Source: Desulfuromonas sp. KJ2020
GTDB taxonomy: Bacteria; Desulfobacterota; Desulfuromonadia; Desulfuromonadales; SZUA-540
Direction: 5' to 3'
NCBI RefSeq assembly: GCF_024197615.1
Contig: NZ_JAKUKE010000001.1
Coordinates: forward strand, 1,282,773-1,346,772
DNA length: 64,000 bases
The translations under genes were made by a program, and so were the position numbers. Positions 9,085 through 18,012 of this stretch are shown one piece after another. The notes beneath the pieces are model-generated. The model saw only the letters and a list, made by a program, of their open reading frames with translations, was not told the origin of the DNA and made no database searches. Every line of letters begins with the position of its first letter. Position 1 is the first letter of the stretch.

Positions 9085-9113
9085 AACGGCCTCCTGATAA
9101 AAAAGGATTGGGT

Positions 9114-9866
9114 TCAGAGAACCTGTTGCAGAAAGTGGCGACTTCTTTCTTCGCGGGGGGCAGAGAAAAACCGGGCCGCCGGCGCTACTTCAACCAGGCG
9201 GCCATGGTCGAGCAAGACGACCCGGTCGCCGATTTCCCGGGCAAAACCCATCTCATGGGTCACGACCACCATGGTCATCCCCTCCCTGGCCAGGGAGCGC
9301 ATGACTTCAAGAACCTCGCCGATCATTTCGGGGTCCAGCGCGCTGGTGGCCTCATCGAAGAGCATCACTTTCGGGTGCAGGGCCAGGGCGCGGGCGATGG
9401 CGACCCTTTGCTGCTGACCGCCGCTGAGTTGGGAGGGATAGGCCTGCGCTTTTTCGCTCAGATTGACTTTGCCGAGAAGTTCCATGGTCAGAGTCGTGGC
9501 CTGCCGACGGTTTTTTTTGCGTACCCGCATCTGGGCCAGGTTGATGTTCTCCAGCACGGTCAGGTGCGGAAAAAGGTTGAAGGACTGAAAGACCATGCCA
9601 ACCTCCTGCCGGATCTTCAGCCGATTCCGCGGATTTTCGTCCAGCGGAATGCCATCGATGACAATGGAGCCGCCGTCCCTTTCTTCCAGACCGTTGAGGC
9701 AGCGCAGCAGGGTGGATTTGCCCGAACCGGACGGCCCGACCACGACCACGACCTCCCGCTCGCGGATGGTCAGGGAAAAGCGGCTGAGGGCCTGCACCCG
9801 GTTGGGAAAGGTCTTGCTGATGTCGGTGATGACGACCATGTCCTGGCCCAGGGTTTTTGCGTTCAT
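9114..9866 (-). CDS. Polar amino acid ABC transporter ATP-binding protein (GlnQ family)
   Basis: This 250-residue ATPase has Walker A GPSGSGKST, the Q-loop in VGMVFQSFNLFPHLTV, the ABC signature LSGGQQQRVAIARALA, Walker B VMLFDEATSALDP and the switch His in VVVTHEMGFA. The chosen ATG (9866) has AAGGAG upstream and overlaps the stop of the first permease (ATGA), so the two are coupled. It energises uptake through the two permeases of the operon. A longer reading upstream is only the shadow of the permease gene. Confidence 0.95.
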   Translation of the reverse strand: MNAKTLGQDMVVITDISKTFPNRVQALSRFSLTIREREVVVVVGPSGSGKSTLLRCLNGLEERDGGSIVIDGIPLDENPRNRLKIRQEVGMVFQSFNLFPHLTVLENINLAQMRVRKKNRRQATTLTMELLGKVNLSEKAQAYPSQLSGGQQQRVAIARALALHPKVMLFDEATSALDPEMIGEVLEVMRSLAREGMTMVVVTHEMGFAREIGDRVVLLDHGRLVEVAPAARFFSAPREERSRHFLQQVL

Positions 9867-10687
9867 GCCGCTCCTTCTTTCAGGTGGTTTTCCAGTCCTT
9901 TGACCAGCGCCGCCAGGGACAGGGTGACCACCAGATAGATGGCCGCTACGGTGAACCAGATCTCGAAGGTCAGAAAGGTCTCGGCGACAATCGCCTGGCC
10001 CTGCATGGTGAGGTCGTAAATGGCGATGGTGCTGACAAGGGCCGAGTCCTTCACCAGCGAGATGGCTTGACTGGTCAGGGGGGGGAGGATGCGGCGGAAG
10101 GCCTGGGGCAGAATGACACTGCGGTAGGTGTCCAGGCGTCCCAACCCCAGGCTGTGAGCCGCCTCCCATTGCCCCCGGTGTATGGAGACGATCCCCGCCC
10201 GGATAATTTCCGAAGCGTAGGCCCCCTCGAAAGCGCTCAGAGCCAGCACGGCGGCGGTGACGCGGCCCAGATCCAAAATGGGGGAAAGGACGAAATAGAC
10301 GAAAAAGAGCTGGATGAGCAGGGGCGTGTTGCGGATGGTTTCCAGATACAGCCGGGCCAGCAGACCCGCCACGGCGGAAGAGGAAATCCGGGCCAGGGCT
10401 GTCAGCAGGGCGATCACGAACGCCAGCACCAGGCTGATGCCGACGATTTCAAACGTGACGCCCAGACCCTTCAGCAGCGGTCCCCACGTAAAGACGCCAT
10501 CTTCCCAGGTGAAGAGATAGCGCGGCACCCGGTACCACTGCCAGTGATAGCCGAGGTTTCGGGCGCCGTGAAGGAGGAGCCAGATAAGGCTGGCGCCGAG
10601 CAGCAGAAACTTGACCCAGGCAAAGGCGGGTGACCTCTTCAGGCGAAAGAGAATGGGCCGCATCGGAATAGAAGGTGTCTTGCGCAT
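9863..10687 (-). CDS. Polar amino acid ABC transporter permease, first of pair
   Basis: This 274-residue permease has the inner-membrane signature EGAYASEIIRAGIVSIHRGQW and AAHSLGLGRLDTYRSVILPQ. Its architecture matches the second permease at the other end of the operon (an N-terminal segment with YRVPRYLFTWEDG, then the core). It is the first gene of the importer operon and overlaps the ATPase start. The start at 10687 lacks an obvious ribosome-binding site, and an internal ATG at 10663 is an alternative. Confidence 0.92.
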   Translation of the reverse strand: MRKTPSIPMRPILFRLKRSPAFAWVKFLLLGASLIWLLLHGARNLGYHWQWYRVPRYLFTWEDGVFTWGPLLKGLGVTFEIVGISLVLAFVIALLTALARISSSAVAGLLARLYLETIRNTPLLIQLFFVYFVLSPILDLGRVTAAVLALSAFEGAYASEIIRAGIVSIHRGQWEAAHSLGLGRLDTYRSVILPQAFRRILPPLTSQAISLVKDSALVSTIAIYDLTMQGQAIVAETFLTFEIWFTVAAIYLVVTLSLAALVKGLENHLKEGAA

Positions 10688-10753
10688 AAGAAATCGGGCC
10701 TGCCTGATGGCAACAGGTTAGCAGTTAAAGAGTAGCATGGCCGGGGCGATCCG

Positions 10754-10924
10754 CTAAGTTCCATCCTGCGCAGCCTTCTCTTGGTTGATCTTTTCGTAGA
10801 GGGCGATCTGTTCGGCCATGCTCAGTTTCTTGCGGCAGCCGCCGCTGCGCAGGCACAGGCGGCAGCGGTCGTCGGAGCACCACTGGCACATTTTGCAGTC
10901 GGGGCAGGGGTGTTTTTTGTCCAT
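10754..10924 (-). CDS. Small cysteine-rich protein, unknown function
   Basis: This 56-residue protein has eight Cys packed into about 25 residues (pattern CPDCKMCQWCSDDRC, then CRLC and GGC), followed by a short charged helix (LSMAEQIALYEKINQEKAA). The start at 10924 is supported by GGGAGG; a longer reading to 10990 lacks such a site. The Cys spacing could bind zinc or an iron-sulfur cluster. It lies between the ABC operon and the MATE-like gene on the same strand. I do not recognise a named family. Confidence 0.65.
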   Translation of the reverse strand: MDKKHPCPDCKMCQWCSDDRCRLCLRSGGCRKKLSMAEQIALYEKINQEKAAQDGT

Positions 10925-10955
10925 GACGCCTCCCTCGGCGGGTTCTGCTTTCAGT

Positions 10956-12278
10956 TTACCCGGGCAGGATGGATTCTGGCAAGCGGTCAAAATCCGGGTA
11001 GAGACGTCGTCGCTGACGCAGCAGGTACCAGGCCTCCAGGGCTTCGGCCAGCAGGAGCAAGGCGATGGCTTGGGCTACTCCCGGCCAGGGCAGGTGGACA
11101 AGCAGGCTCAGCCCCCAGCAGACGAGCAGAAATAGGGCCTTGTAGATGGTGGAGCGGCCGAGCAGCGCGGTGCGGTGGGCGCCGGCGAAAAAACCGCGCA
11201 GCAGGTTCGCGGCGCCGTACAGCAGGGGGAAGGCGGTGCAGGCAGCCATGGGCCAGCTGATGTAAGCCCGCATGCCCCCTTCGATACCCATAAGCTGTCC
11301 CAGGATCAAGTGATTGAGGGGGAAGGCCGTCAGCAGCATGACCAGCCCCATGCCGCCACCCGTCCAGAGAAAAAACCGGACGAGGCTTTGATAATCGTGA
11401 CGGTCGCGCACCAGGGTCAGATAGGCCTGCTGCAGATTGCGCATGGGCCCGGCCAGCAGGAAAATAAAGCCGCGGATGACGCCGAAGGAGGCCAGAGCCA
11501 GTTCGCCATCGGGCAGTCGGCCGATAATCGCGTTGATCTGCAGGGGGATGGTCTGCTGCAGACAGGAGGAATAGGCCAGAGGGAAGGCGTAGCGCAGAAT
11601 CTCGCCCGGTGTCTTTTCTTCTTCCCCGGTAGCGGGCAGCCGCCAGCGCCAGGCGAAAAAGCCCATGAACGCCGTCTCGACCACGATGCAGCCGAGCAGG
11701 GCGACGGCGCCCAGTTCCGGGCCGCTGAACCAGGGGGCACCGAGAGTCAGCAGGGCGAAGAGGGCCACCACCCTCACACCGGTGGCAAAAGAAACCAGGG
11801 CGGTGCGCCGGGCCCGGATCACCAGCCCCTGGAAGAGGCCACGAAAACCGGTGAAAAACGGGAGAAAGACGAGAATGGCCAGCACCTCGCGGGCGCCGCT
11901 GGCCACCTTGCCGCTGACGCCGAGGACGCCGCCGAGCAGGAAGTCTCCCACCGGGGTGAAGGCGAGCAGGGCCAGCAGCACCGAGACCAGGCAGGCTACC
12001 AGGGTCACGAAGAGGGTGGTGCCGATCAGCGACTTTCGGCCCCGCACCATGGCGATGGTGATGGTGTGGTTCTGGTAGGAGGGAGAGGCGACGAAGAGGT
12101 GCAGCACCATGGCCACGGAGAAGGCCGCCAGGGCGGTGACGAAGTCGTCAAGCCGGGCCAGGGCACCATTGATGATGGAGTGGGACACGCTCATCAACTG
12201 CACGTTGAGGAGCAGGGGGAAGAAAAAGAGGGCGATTTCCTTCTGCGACAGGGCTCGGGAAGGGGTCAAGGCCTGCAC
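10956..12278 (-). CDS. MATE/MOP-superfamily-like membrane transporter
   Basis: The polytopic protein of about 440 residues has roughly 12 hydrophobic segments, for example FFFPLLLNVQLMSVSHSIIN at the N-terminus, LVACLVSVLLALLAFTPVGD, and a second half starting ILRYAFPLAYSSCLQQTIP. The two-half organisation and the first-helix motif resemble the MOP superfamily (MATE exporters, ANKH-like proteins). Its substrate is unknown. The start is uncertain: GTG at 12278 or TTG at 12269, the latter overlapping the gph stop (TTGA). Both imply coupling with gph and the symporter upstream. Confidence 0.7.
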   Translation of the reverse strand: MQALTPSRALSQKEIALFFFPLLLNVQLMSVSHSIINGALARLDDFVTALAAFSVAMVLHLFVASPSYQNHTITIAMVRGRKSLIGTTLFVTLVACLVSVLLALLAFTPVGDFLLGGVLGVSGKVASGAREVLAILVFLPFFTGFRGLFQGLVIRARRTALVSFATGVRVVALFALLTLGAPWFSGPELGAVALLGCIVVETAFMGFFAWRWRLPATGEEEKTPGEILRYAFPLAYSSCLQQTIPLQINAIIGRLPDGELALASFGVIRGFIFLLAGPMRNLQQAYLTLVRDRHDYQSLVRFFLWTGGGMGLVMLLTAFPLNHLILGQLMGIEGGMRAYISWPMAACTAFPLLYGAANLLRGFFAGAHRTALLGRSTIYKALFLLVCWGLSLLVHLPWPGVAQAIALLLLAEALEAWYLLRQRRRLYPDFDRLPESILPG

Positions 12279-12907
12279 CCCGGAAAGAGGCGCGCCAGGT
12301 CGGCCGGCGTCCGGGCGATGAAGTCGAAGGGGTTGCCGTCGGTGATGCCGAATCCCCAGGAGCAGAAGCATGTTCTGGTGCCGGCGCTCTGGCCGGAGAT
12401 AAGGTCGGTGCGGTGGTCCCCGATCATGACGGCGCTGGCCGGGGACGAGCCCAGCTCAGCCAGGGCCTGTCTTACCGGGGCCGGATGGGGTTTTTTCTGC
12501 GTACAGCTGTCGCCGCCGATGACGGTGCCGAAATAGGGGCGCAGGTTCAGGCCGCGCAGGACTTCTTCGGCCATGTCGAGGGGCTTGTTGGTGACGACCC
12601 CCATGGGGGTTCCCTGCAGGCTGTCCAGAAAGGCGGGTATGCCGGCATAGGGACGGGTGTGGTCGAGGAGATGGCGGCGGTAGCGGTCGAGAAAATTCTG
12701 CAGGAGATCGCCGGTAAAGGTGGCGGCGGGCAGTGCCCTTTGGACCAGCATGGTGGCGCCGTCGCCGACATAACTTTTGACCGTGGCGAGCGACAGAGGA
12801 GAAAGGCCAAGCTCACCTCGCAGGCCGTTGATGGCAGTCGTCAAATCCTGCAGTGAGTCGACCAGGGTGCCGTCCAGATCAAAAAGATAGGTCGTGAGCT
12901 CAGCCAA
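12266..12907 (-). CDS. gph: HAD-family phosphoglycolate phosphatase
   Basis: This 213-residue cytosolic HAD hydrolase has motif I FDLDGTLVDSL, motif II in VVTNKPL, and motifs III/IV in KPHPAPV and VMIGDHRTDL. The cap region and length match Gph, which dephosphorylates 2-phosphoglycolate formed during DNA repair. The start is a TTG that overlaps the stop of the symporter gene by eight bases. PpaX-like pyrophosphatase or another HAD phosphatase is a possible alternative. Confidence 0.85.
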   Translation of the reverse strand: MAELTTYLFDLDGTLVDSLQDLTTAINGLRGELGLSPLSLATVKSYVGDGATMLVQRALPAATFTGDLLQNFLDRYRRHLLDHTRPYAGIPAFLDSLQGTPMGVVTNKPLDMAEEVLRGLNLRPYFGTVIGGDSCTQKKPHPAPVRQALAELGSSPASAVMIGDHRTDLISGQSAGTRTCFCSWGFGITDGNPFDFIARTPADLARLFPGCRP

Positions 12908-14258
12908 AAAGACCTGCCTTGTTCAACAGGATGACCAGCACCGCCAAGGGCGCCACGTAGCGGATCATGAAGTGCCAGAGGGGGTAGACCCAGCCGGCGC
13001 CGCCGGCAACCAGCTCTTCCTTTTCCTCGCTGCCGCTCCAGAACCAGCCGACATAGATGGAAATAAGCAGACCGCTGATGGGCAGCAGATAGTTGGAGGC
13101 GATGAGGTCGGCCGCGTCGAAGAAGGCCAGATCGCCCAGCGGGGTCCAGTCGCCAAGAGCATTGTAGGAGAGGGCCGACGGCAGGCCGACGACGAAAGCG
13201 AGGCCAGCCAGAAAAGTGGTGGCCCGCTTGCGCCCCCAGCCCTTCTCGTCAATGAGAAAGGCCACCTGGGATTCGAGCAGGGAAATGTTGCTGGTCAGGG
13301 CGGCAAAGGCCAGCAGCAGGAAGAAAAGGATAGCGAGGATAAAACCGCCGGGGATCTGGGAAAAGACCACCGGAATCGTCTTGAAGATGAGGCCGGGGCC
13401 GGCGGCCGGCGCCATGCCGACGGCAAAGACGATGGGAAAGATGGCCAGACCCGCCATGAGGGCGATGCCAGTGTCGAGCAGGGCGATGCGCAGGCTGGAG
13501 GCAAAGAGGTCCTCGTTCTTGGCCATGTAGGAGCCATAGGTGATCATGGCCGCCATCCCCAGCGAGAGGGTGAAGAAGGAGTGCCCCAGGGCTTCAAGAA
13601 TGGAGGCCCCCGTCAGCTTGCTGAAATCGGGCTCAAACATGAAGGCCAGGCCTTCGCGGGCGCCGGGGCTGAACATGCCGTTCATGAAGAGCAGAAAAAG
13701 CAGAAAAAGCAGCACGGGCATGAGGATCTTGCTCCACCGCTCGATGCCTTTCTGGACGCCGCCGATGACGATGCCCAGGCACATGGCCATGAAGAGGAAA
13801 TGCCAGAGGATCTGGCGCGGCCCATTGGCAAGCAGACCTCCGAACATCCCTTCAATCTCCTCCGGCGAGACCCCGGCGAAGCTCCCCATGACGGAGCGGA
13901 AGACGTAATCCAGCGTCCAGCCGGCCACCACTGAATAGTAGGAGCAGATGATAAAGGCTGCTCCCACGCTGACCCAACCGGCCACCTGCCAGAAAGAGCG
14001 GGCCCCTTCGAGCTGGCGGAAGGCGCCGACAGCGTCCTTGCGGGTATGGCGACCGATCATGAACTCGGCCATCATGATGGGCAGGCCGACCATGGCGATG
14101 CAGACCAGGTAGACGAGGACAAAGGCGCCGCCGCCGTTTTCACCGGCGATGTAGGGGAACTTCCAGATATTGCCGAGACCGACGGCGCTGCCGGCGGCGG
14201 CCAGAATGAAACCCAGACGGCTGGCCCACTGGGCCCTGGGGGCTTTGGCGTGTGACAT
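12900..14258 (-). CDS. Neurotransmitter:sodium symporter family amino acid transporter
   Basis: This 452-residue inner-membrane protein of the SNF/NSS family (LeuT, MhsT type) has the diagnostic first helix SRLGFILAAAGSAVGLGNIWKFPYI in overlapping pieces: AAAGSAVGLGNIWKFPY is clear near residue 25. GENGGGAFVLVYLVCI follows, and a sixth-helix region carries FFTLSLGMAAMITYGSY. About 11-12 membrane segments are visible. It should import a neutral or aromatic amino acid with sodium. The ATG at 14258 follows the YggS stop by one base. Confidence 0.93.
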   Translation of the reverse strand: MSHAKAPRAQWASRLGFILAAAGSAVGLGNIWKFPYIAGENGGGAFVLVYLVCIAMVGLPIMMAEFMIGRHTRKDAVGAFRQLEGARSFWQVAGWVSVGAAFIICSYYSVVAGWTLDYVFRSVMGSFAGVSPEEIEGMFGGLLANGPRQILWHFLFMAMCLGIVIGGVQKGIERWSKILMPVLLFLLFLLFMNGMFSPGAREGLAFMFEPDFSKLTGASILEALGHSFFTLSLGMAAMITYGSYMAKNEDLFASSLRIALLDTGIALMAGLAIFPIVFAVGMAPAAGPGLIFKTIPVVFSQIPGGFILAILFFLLLAFAALTSNISLLESQVAFLIDEKGWGRKRATTFLAGLAFVVGLPSALSYNALGDWTPLGDLAFFDAADLIASNYLLPISGLLISIYVGWFWSGSEEKEELVAGGAGWVYPLWHFMIRYVAPLAVLVILLNKAGLFG

Positions 14259-14259
14259 T

Positions 14260-14952
14260 CTAACGGTACTCTCTTTCTCCAAAAATAGCCGTGCCGATAC
14301 GCACCAGGGTAGCGCCTTCCTCCACGGCTACCTCAAAATCATGGCTCATGCCCATGGACAATTCCGTCATGCTCACGTTGGGCAGGTTCAGTGCGGCAAT
14401 ACGTTCCGACAGGTGGCGCAGCTGACTGAAGTACGGCCGCACATCCTGGGGATTATCACAGTAGGGGGGCAGGGTCATCAGGCCGCGCAGGCGCACGTGG
14501 GGGAGGGCGGCCAGGCGGCGGGCCAGCTCCTCGGTGGCATCGGCGGTGGCGCCGGACTTGGACGCTTCCTCGGCCAGATTGACCTGGAGGAGGATATCCA
14601 CCGTCTCACCGATTTTCTGCCACTGGCGGTTGATCTCTTCGGCGAGGGACAGGCGATCGACGGAGTGGATCATGCTGACCTTGCCGCGCAGGTATTTGAC
14701 TTTGTTCGACTGCAGATGCCCGATGAAATGCCAGGTGACCGGCAGTTTCACCTCTTCGCGCTTGTCCGTGAACTCCTGGACGTAGCTCTCGCCGAAGAGC
14801 TGCTGGCCGGCCCGAGCCGCCTCTTCGATCTGACCGGCCGGCTTGGTCTTGGAGACGGCCACCAGCCTGACCTGATCCGGGTCGCGGCCGCGGCGCCGGC
14901 AAGCCGCGTCAATACGGGTCAGGATATTCTGGATATTGTTCTGGATCGTCAT
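14260..14952 (-). CDS. YggS-family pyridoxal phosphate homeostasis protein
   Basis: This 230-residue fold-type III PLP-binding protein has the PLP-lysine motif RLVAVSKTKP near residue 37, with GESYVQEF, WHFIGHLQSNK, GLMTLPP and a terminal LVRIGTAIFGER, all typical of YggS/PROSC. The family binds PLP without known catalysis and buffers the B6 vitamer pool. The start at 14952 gives the usual length. It sits directly before the symporter gene and 37 bases after maf. Confidence 0.95.
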   Translation of the reverse strand: MTIQNNIQNILTRIDAACRRRGRDPDQVRLVAVSKTKPAGQIEEAARAGQQLFGESYVQEFTDKREEVKLPVTWHFIGHLQSNKVKYLRGKVSMIHSVDRLSLAEEINRQWQKIGETVDILLQVNLAEEASKSGATADATEELARRLAALPHVRLRGLMTLPPYCDNPQDVRPYFSQLRHLSERIAALNLPNVSMTELSMGMSHDFEVAVEEGATLVRIGTAIFGEREYR

Positions 14953-14989
14953 GGTGTCCCTCGCCGTGGGAGGCAGGCTCAGCAGGGAA

Positions 14990-15649
14990 TCAGGAGGCGG
15001 ACGGTGAAGTCGCTGTTGCGGGCAGGTCGGCGAAGAGGCGAAGGGCGCCGATACGTTCGAGCGCCTCGACCACTTCACACAGGGGCAGCCCGACCACATT
15101 GGTATAGCTCCCCTCGATCCCCAGGATCATAAAGGCCCCAATCCCCTGGATGGCGTAAGCTCCCGCTTTATCAAAGGGTTCGGAAGTGGCAATGTACCCT
15201 GCAATCTCCTGCTCTGTCAACTCCTTGAACTTCACCCGGGTAGAGACCACGCCGGAGACGAATGTCCGCTGCCGGCGGTCATAAATAGCATAGGAGGAGA
15301 GGACGCGGTGGCTGCGGCCGGAGAGGGAGCGCAGCATCGTCGCCGCCTCCCCGGCGTCTACGGGCTTGCCGAGCAGGGTATCGTCTCTCAGAACGACGGT
15401 ATCGCTCCCCAGAAACCAGCGCCCGCTCACGGCGGGGCGGGAGGCGACCTCCAGTGCTTTTTCGCGGGCCAGGCGCAGCACATGCTCTTCCGGCGTTTCG
15501 CCGGGGCATTCCTTCTCATCCACCGTGCTGGGTATAGCCGTAAAAGGAATGGACAGGGACGCGAGCAGTTCGCGCCGGCGCGGCGAGGCCGACGCCAGAA
15601 CGATGCCTTCCGGAGCGAAAGGCGCCAGGGAAGAGTCGAGGGTGGGCAT
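14990..15649 (-). CDS. maf: Maf-family nucleotide pyrophosphatase
   Basis: This 219-residue protein begins with the Maf signature IVLASASPRRRELLASL and continues with STVDEKECPGETPEEHVLRLAREKA, which is recognisable in pieces (DEKECPGETPEEHVLRLA), then FLGSDTVV and a C-terminal AGAYAIQGIGAFMI. Maf proteins hydrolyse dTTP/UTP or modified nucleotides and are linked to septum control. The start has an AGGAG site. The N-terminus carries about 14 extra residues compared with the shortest members. Confidence 0.95.
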   Translation of the reverse strand: MPTLDSSLAPFAPEGIVLASASPRRRELLASLSIPFTAIPSTVDEKECPGETPEEHVLRLAREKALEVASRPAVSGRWFLGSDTVVLRDDTLLGKPVDAGEAATMLRSLSGRSHRVLSSYAIYDRRQRTFVSGVVSTRVKFKELTEQEIAGYIATSEPFDKAGAYAIQGIGAFMILGIEGSYTNVVGLPLCEVVEALERIGALRLFADLPATATSPSAS

Positions 15650-15708
15650 GATGATAAGTCTCCTGCCGTAAAAGGGTACAAAAAGGTCAGGCAGGATAGC
15701 AGGGAAGG

Positions 15709-17712
15709 CTAGAGAAAGACAACATTGTCGTGCGCTTGTTTTCGGGTGAAAGGCACCGTTCGGTTTCGGCCGTTCTCCTTGGCCTGGTAAAGGGCCGTAT
15801 CCGCCGCTTTGATCAGCGCCTGGGCGAAATCGCCGTCATCGGGAAAGGTCGCCAGGCCGATGCTGGTGGTCAGCTGGCCGCCCGGCAATCGGGCTTCCTG
15901 GGGAAAGGGGTGGCTTTCAACGGCATGGCGGACGCGCTCAGCCACCAGAACCGCCTCCTTTTTACTGGTGTCCGGCAGCAGAATGATGAATTCTTCCCCG
16001 CCAAAGCGGGCGACCACGTCGATATCCCGTCCCGAGGATTTGAGCAGGGAGGCCACCTTCTTGAGGGCGCTGTCCCCGGCGATGTGACCGCAGAGGTCGT
16101 TGTAATTTTTGAAGTTGTCCAAATCGAGCAGCATGATGGAAAAGCTCAGACTGTGACGAATGCTTCGACTCAGCTCGCTGTCGAGGCGCTCATCAAAAAA
16201 GCGTCGGTTGTACAGGCCGGTGAGAGCGTCGGTGGCGGCCAGTTTTTCCAGCAGGTCGGCTCGTTCCATGGAGGCGGCGCGATCCAGCACAATGGCAATC
16301 TGCGCGGTGAAAGACGTGAGGATGTGCAGATCGTTCTCGGTGAATATCCCCTGGTCTTCCTTGTCGGAGAGGTTGAGCACTCCGACGGTGCGATCCTTGA
16401 TCCTGATGGGGACACTGATGAAGGATTTGGTTTTGAAGCGGGGTCGGTTGGGGGTGGCGAGACGGCTGTCCTTTTCAATGTCGTTGACAACCAGGGGAAA
16501 GCCGTTTTTGGCGACCCGGCCGGCAATGCCGGTGCCGAGTTTGATGCTCAGGCTCCTGGCCAGGGGCTGATTCATGCCTTTGGCCGATTCGATGCGGAGA
16601 AACTCGCCTTTTTCATCCAGCATCATCAGAGAGCCGCAGGTGGCGTGGAGCAGCTCCGCCGACATTTCCACGATGTTTCGATAGACCTCTTCCTGTTGTC
16701 TCAACTGGGCCAGGGCACTGACCATGGTGACCATACGGGTGGCAAAGGCGCTGGCCTCCAGACGCTCTCTCTCAAGCTTGAGAATATGCAGGCGGCTGGC
16801 GGCTTTGACGCAGAGGAGCTCCAGCAGACTGAGATCGCCGGCCGGCAGTGTCGCCTCAGGAAGAACGACCAGGCCCAGGGGCTGTCCGCTGGCCACCAGG
16901 GGGATAGCCAGGGCCCCGTGACAGACCTTGCCGGGGAAAAACAGATTGACCTCTTCGCCGAGTGACACGGATTTGCCACAAGGATTCTGGCGGAGAAACT
17001 CGGCCACTTTTCGGGCAGATGGCGAGGCTTCGGTCTTTGGCCAACTCGATGATTGTTGGAGAATAAAGCCGGAGGCCGCAGGGTCTCCCGTCACAATCAC
17101 GAGGCTGGAAAGATCAAAAAGGATGATCAGCGACTCCTTGAGGAGGTCGACGATCTCGCCCTCGGTCGCCAGCAAATCCATCTCGGCTGAGATATCCACC
17201 AGCGTGCGCAGGCGAGAGGCGGTTTTTTCCGTATTCGCAAGGCGCAGGTCCTGGCGCAGCAGCCCCGGAATCTGTTGGTGGATACAGGTGGCAATGCTTT
17301 TGGCTTTGGCCAGGTCGGGAGCGATAAACGGTGCGGGTGCGCCCCCCAGCCTATCGGCCAGATCGGCTGGCGGCAAGGCTTCAGCCAGCAGGCAGTAAGC
17401 CGAGGTCTCCGGTATGGTGAAAGGAATGGCGAGATTCAGGGTGCCACACGGGCTCAGGAAGACAAGAGGTCGGCCGGAAGCCAGAACTTTCTGAAAGGTG
17501 CTCTCTCTAACCTGGTGGCAGGATGAGCCGCAGGACGAAACATCCTGGTTTGGCTGACGGCTGCAGTTCTCGAAGGCCGTTCGGCGGGCTGGTTCCAGGT
17601 ACTCGCCCTGGCGGTAAAGAGCCAGACGAAAGTTTCTCAGCAAGGGGTTCCGGCCGAGATGATCCAGCAAGTCCCGCAGGTTAATCGAACCTGGATCTGA
17701 TTGCCGCTCCAT
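15709..17712 (-). CDS. Diguanylate cyclase with PocR-like and GAF sensor domains
   Basis: This soluble 667-residue protein probably makes c-di-GMP. The C-terminal GGDEF domain (about 500-660) has an intact GGEEF active site (ARFGGEEFIILLPD) and an RxxD inhibitory site five residues before it (RDID). Upstream are two GAF-like regions, the second clear in GTGIAGRVAKNGFPLVVNDI. The N-terminal region has a Cys-rich motif (NCSRQPNQDVSSCGSSCHQV, then FLSPCGTLNLAIPF) like PocR ligand-binding domains. There are no membrane segments. The start at 17712 follows a GGGCAGGG site. An 18-base palindrome lies just upstream and could be an operator. Confidence 0.88.
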   Translation of the reverse strand: MERQSDPGSINLRDLLDHLGRNPLLRNFRLALYRQGEYLEPARRTAFENCSRQPNQDVSSCGSSCHQVRESTFQKVLASGRPLVFLSPCGTLNLAIPFTIPETSAYCLLAEALPPADLADRLGGAPAPFIAPDLAKAKSIATCIHQQIPGLLRQDLRLANTEKTASRLRTLVDISAEMDLLATEGEIVDLLKESLIILFDLSSLVIVTGDPAASGFILQQSSSWPKTEASPSARKVAEFLRQNPCGKSVSLGEEVNLFFPGKVCHGALAIPLVASGQPLGLVVLPEATLPAGDLSLLELLCVKAASRLHILKLERERLEASAFATRMVTMVSALAQLRQQEEVYRNIVEMSAELLHATCGSLMMLDEKGEFLRIESAKGMNQPLARSLSIKLGTGIAGRVAKNGFPLVVNDIEKDSRLATPNRPRFKTKSFISVPIRIKDRTVGVLNLSDKEDQGIFTENDLHILTSFTAQIAIVLDRAASMERADLLEKLAATDALTGLYNRRFFDERLDSELSRSIRHSLSFSIMLLDLDNFKNYNDLCGHIAGDSALKKVASLLKSSGRDIDVVARFGGEEFIILLPDTSKKEAVLVAERVRHAVESHPFPQEARLPGGQLTTSIGLATFPDDGDFAQALIKAADTALYQAKENGRNRTVPFTRKQAHDNVVFL

Positions 17713-17741
17713 AGATGCGCCCTGCCCTCTCTGGGTGATGG

Positions 17742-17759
17742 GATGTATTAAAATACATC
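17742..17759. promoter_or_regulatory. Perfect inverted repeat upstream of the diguanylate cyclase gene
   Basis: GATGTATT and AATACATC flank a two-base centre, 30 bases before the start codon of the cyclase gene. The AT-rich, short-spaced symmetry suits a dimeric repressor operator. No regulator can be assigned. Confidence 0.4.
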
Positions 17760-17829
17760 GTTCAGGAGGACAAAGCAAATACTGTTCCTGTCTTTTCCTG
17801 CCTCAGACGACTTTTTCCCTGGCCGGAAA

Positions 17830-17861
17830 AAACAAAAAAGGGGCACCCAGGCAGAGGCCCG
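17830..17861 (-). terminator. Possible terminator downstream of trmFO
   Basis: On the minus strand a short GC-rich stem (GGGC ... GCCC) is followed by TTTTTTGTTTTTT. The stem is weak but the T-run is long. It lies about 150 bases after the trmFO stop, in the 300-base gap before the cyclase gene, which otherwise holds only the 17742 palindrome and no evident gene. Confidence 0.35.
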
Positions 17862-18012
17862 AGAGGAGCGGACAAACGATTGATTCTGGGATTCTTTTTT
17901 GGGGGAGGTTTTGCCGGCGTGGCGGCGGCTCGGTGGTCGGTGCCGACGGCCAGGAAGGTGAACGGAGGCTGAGCAGGAGAGGGGGGAAGAGGTTCTCCTC
18001 CACAAGAGGTGT

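Noticed and set aside
17803-18003. 66-codon minus-strand frame between trmFO and the cyclase gene
   Set aside because: It would start with GTG without a proper upstream site and has a low-complexity Pro/Ser-rich translation.
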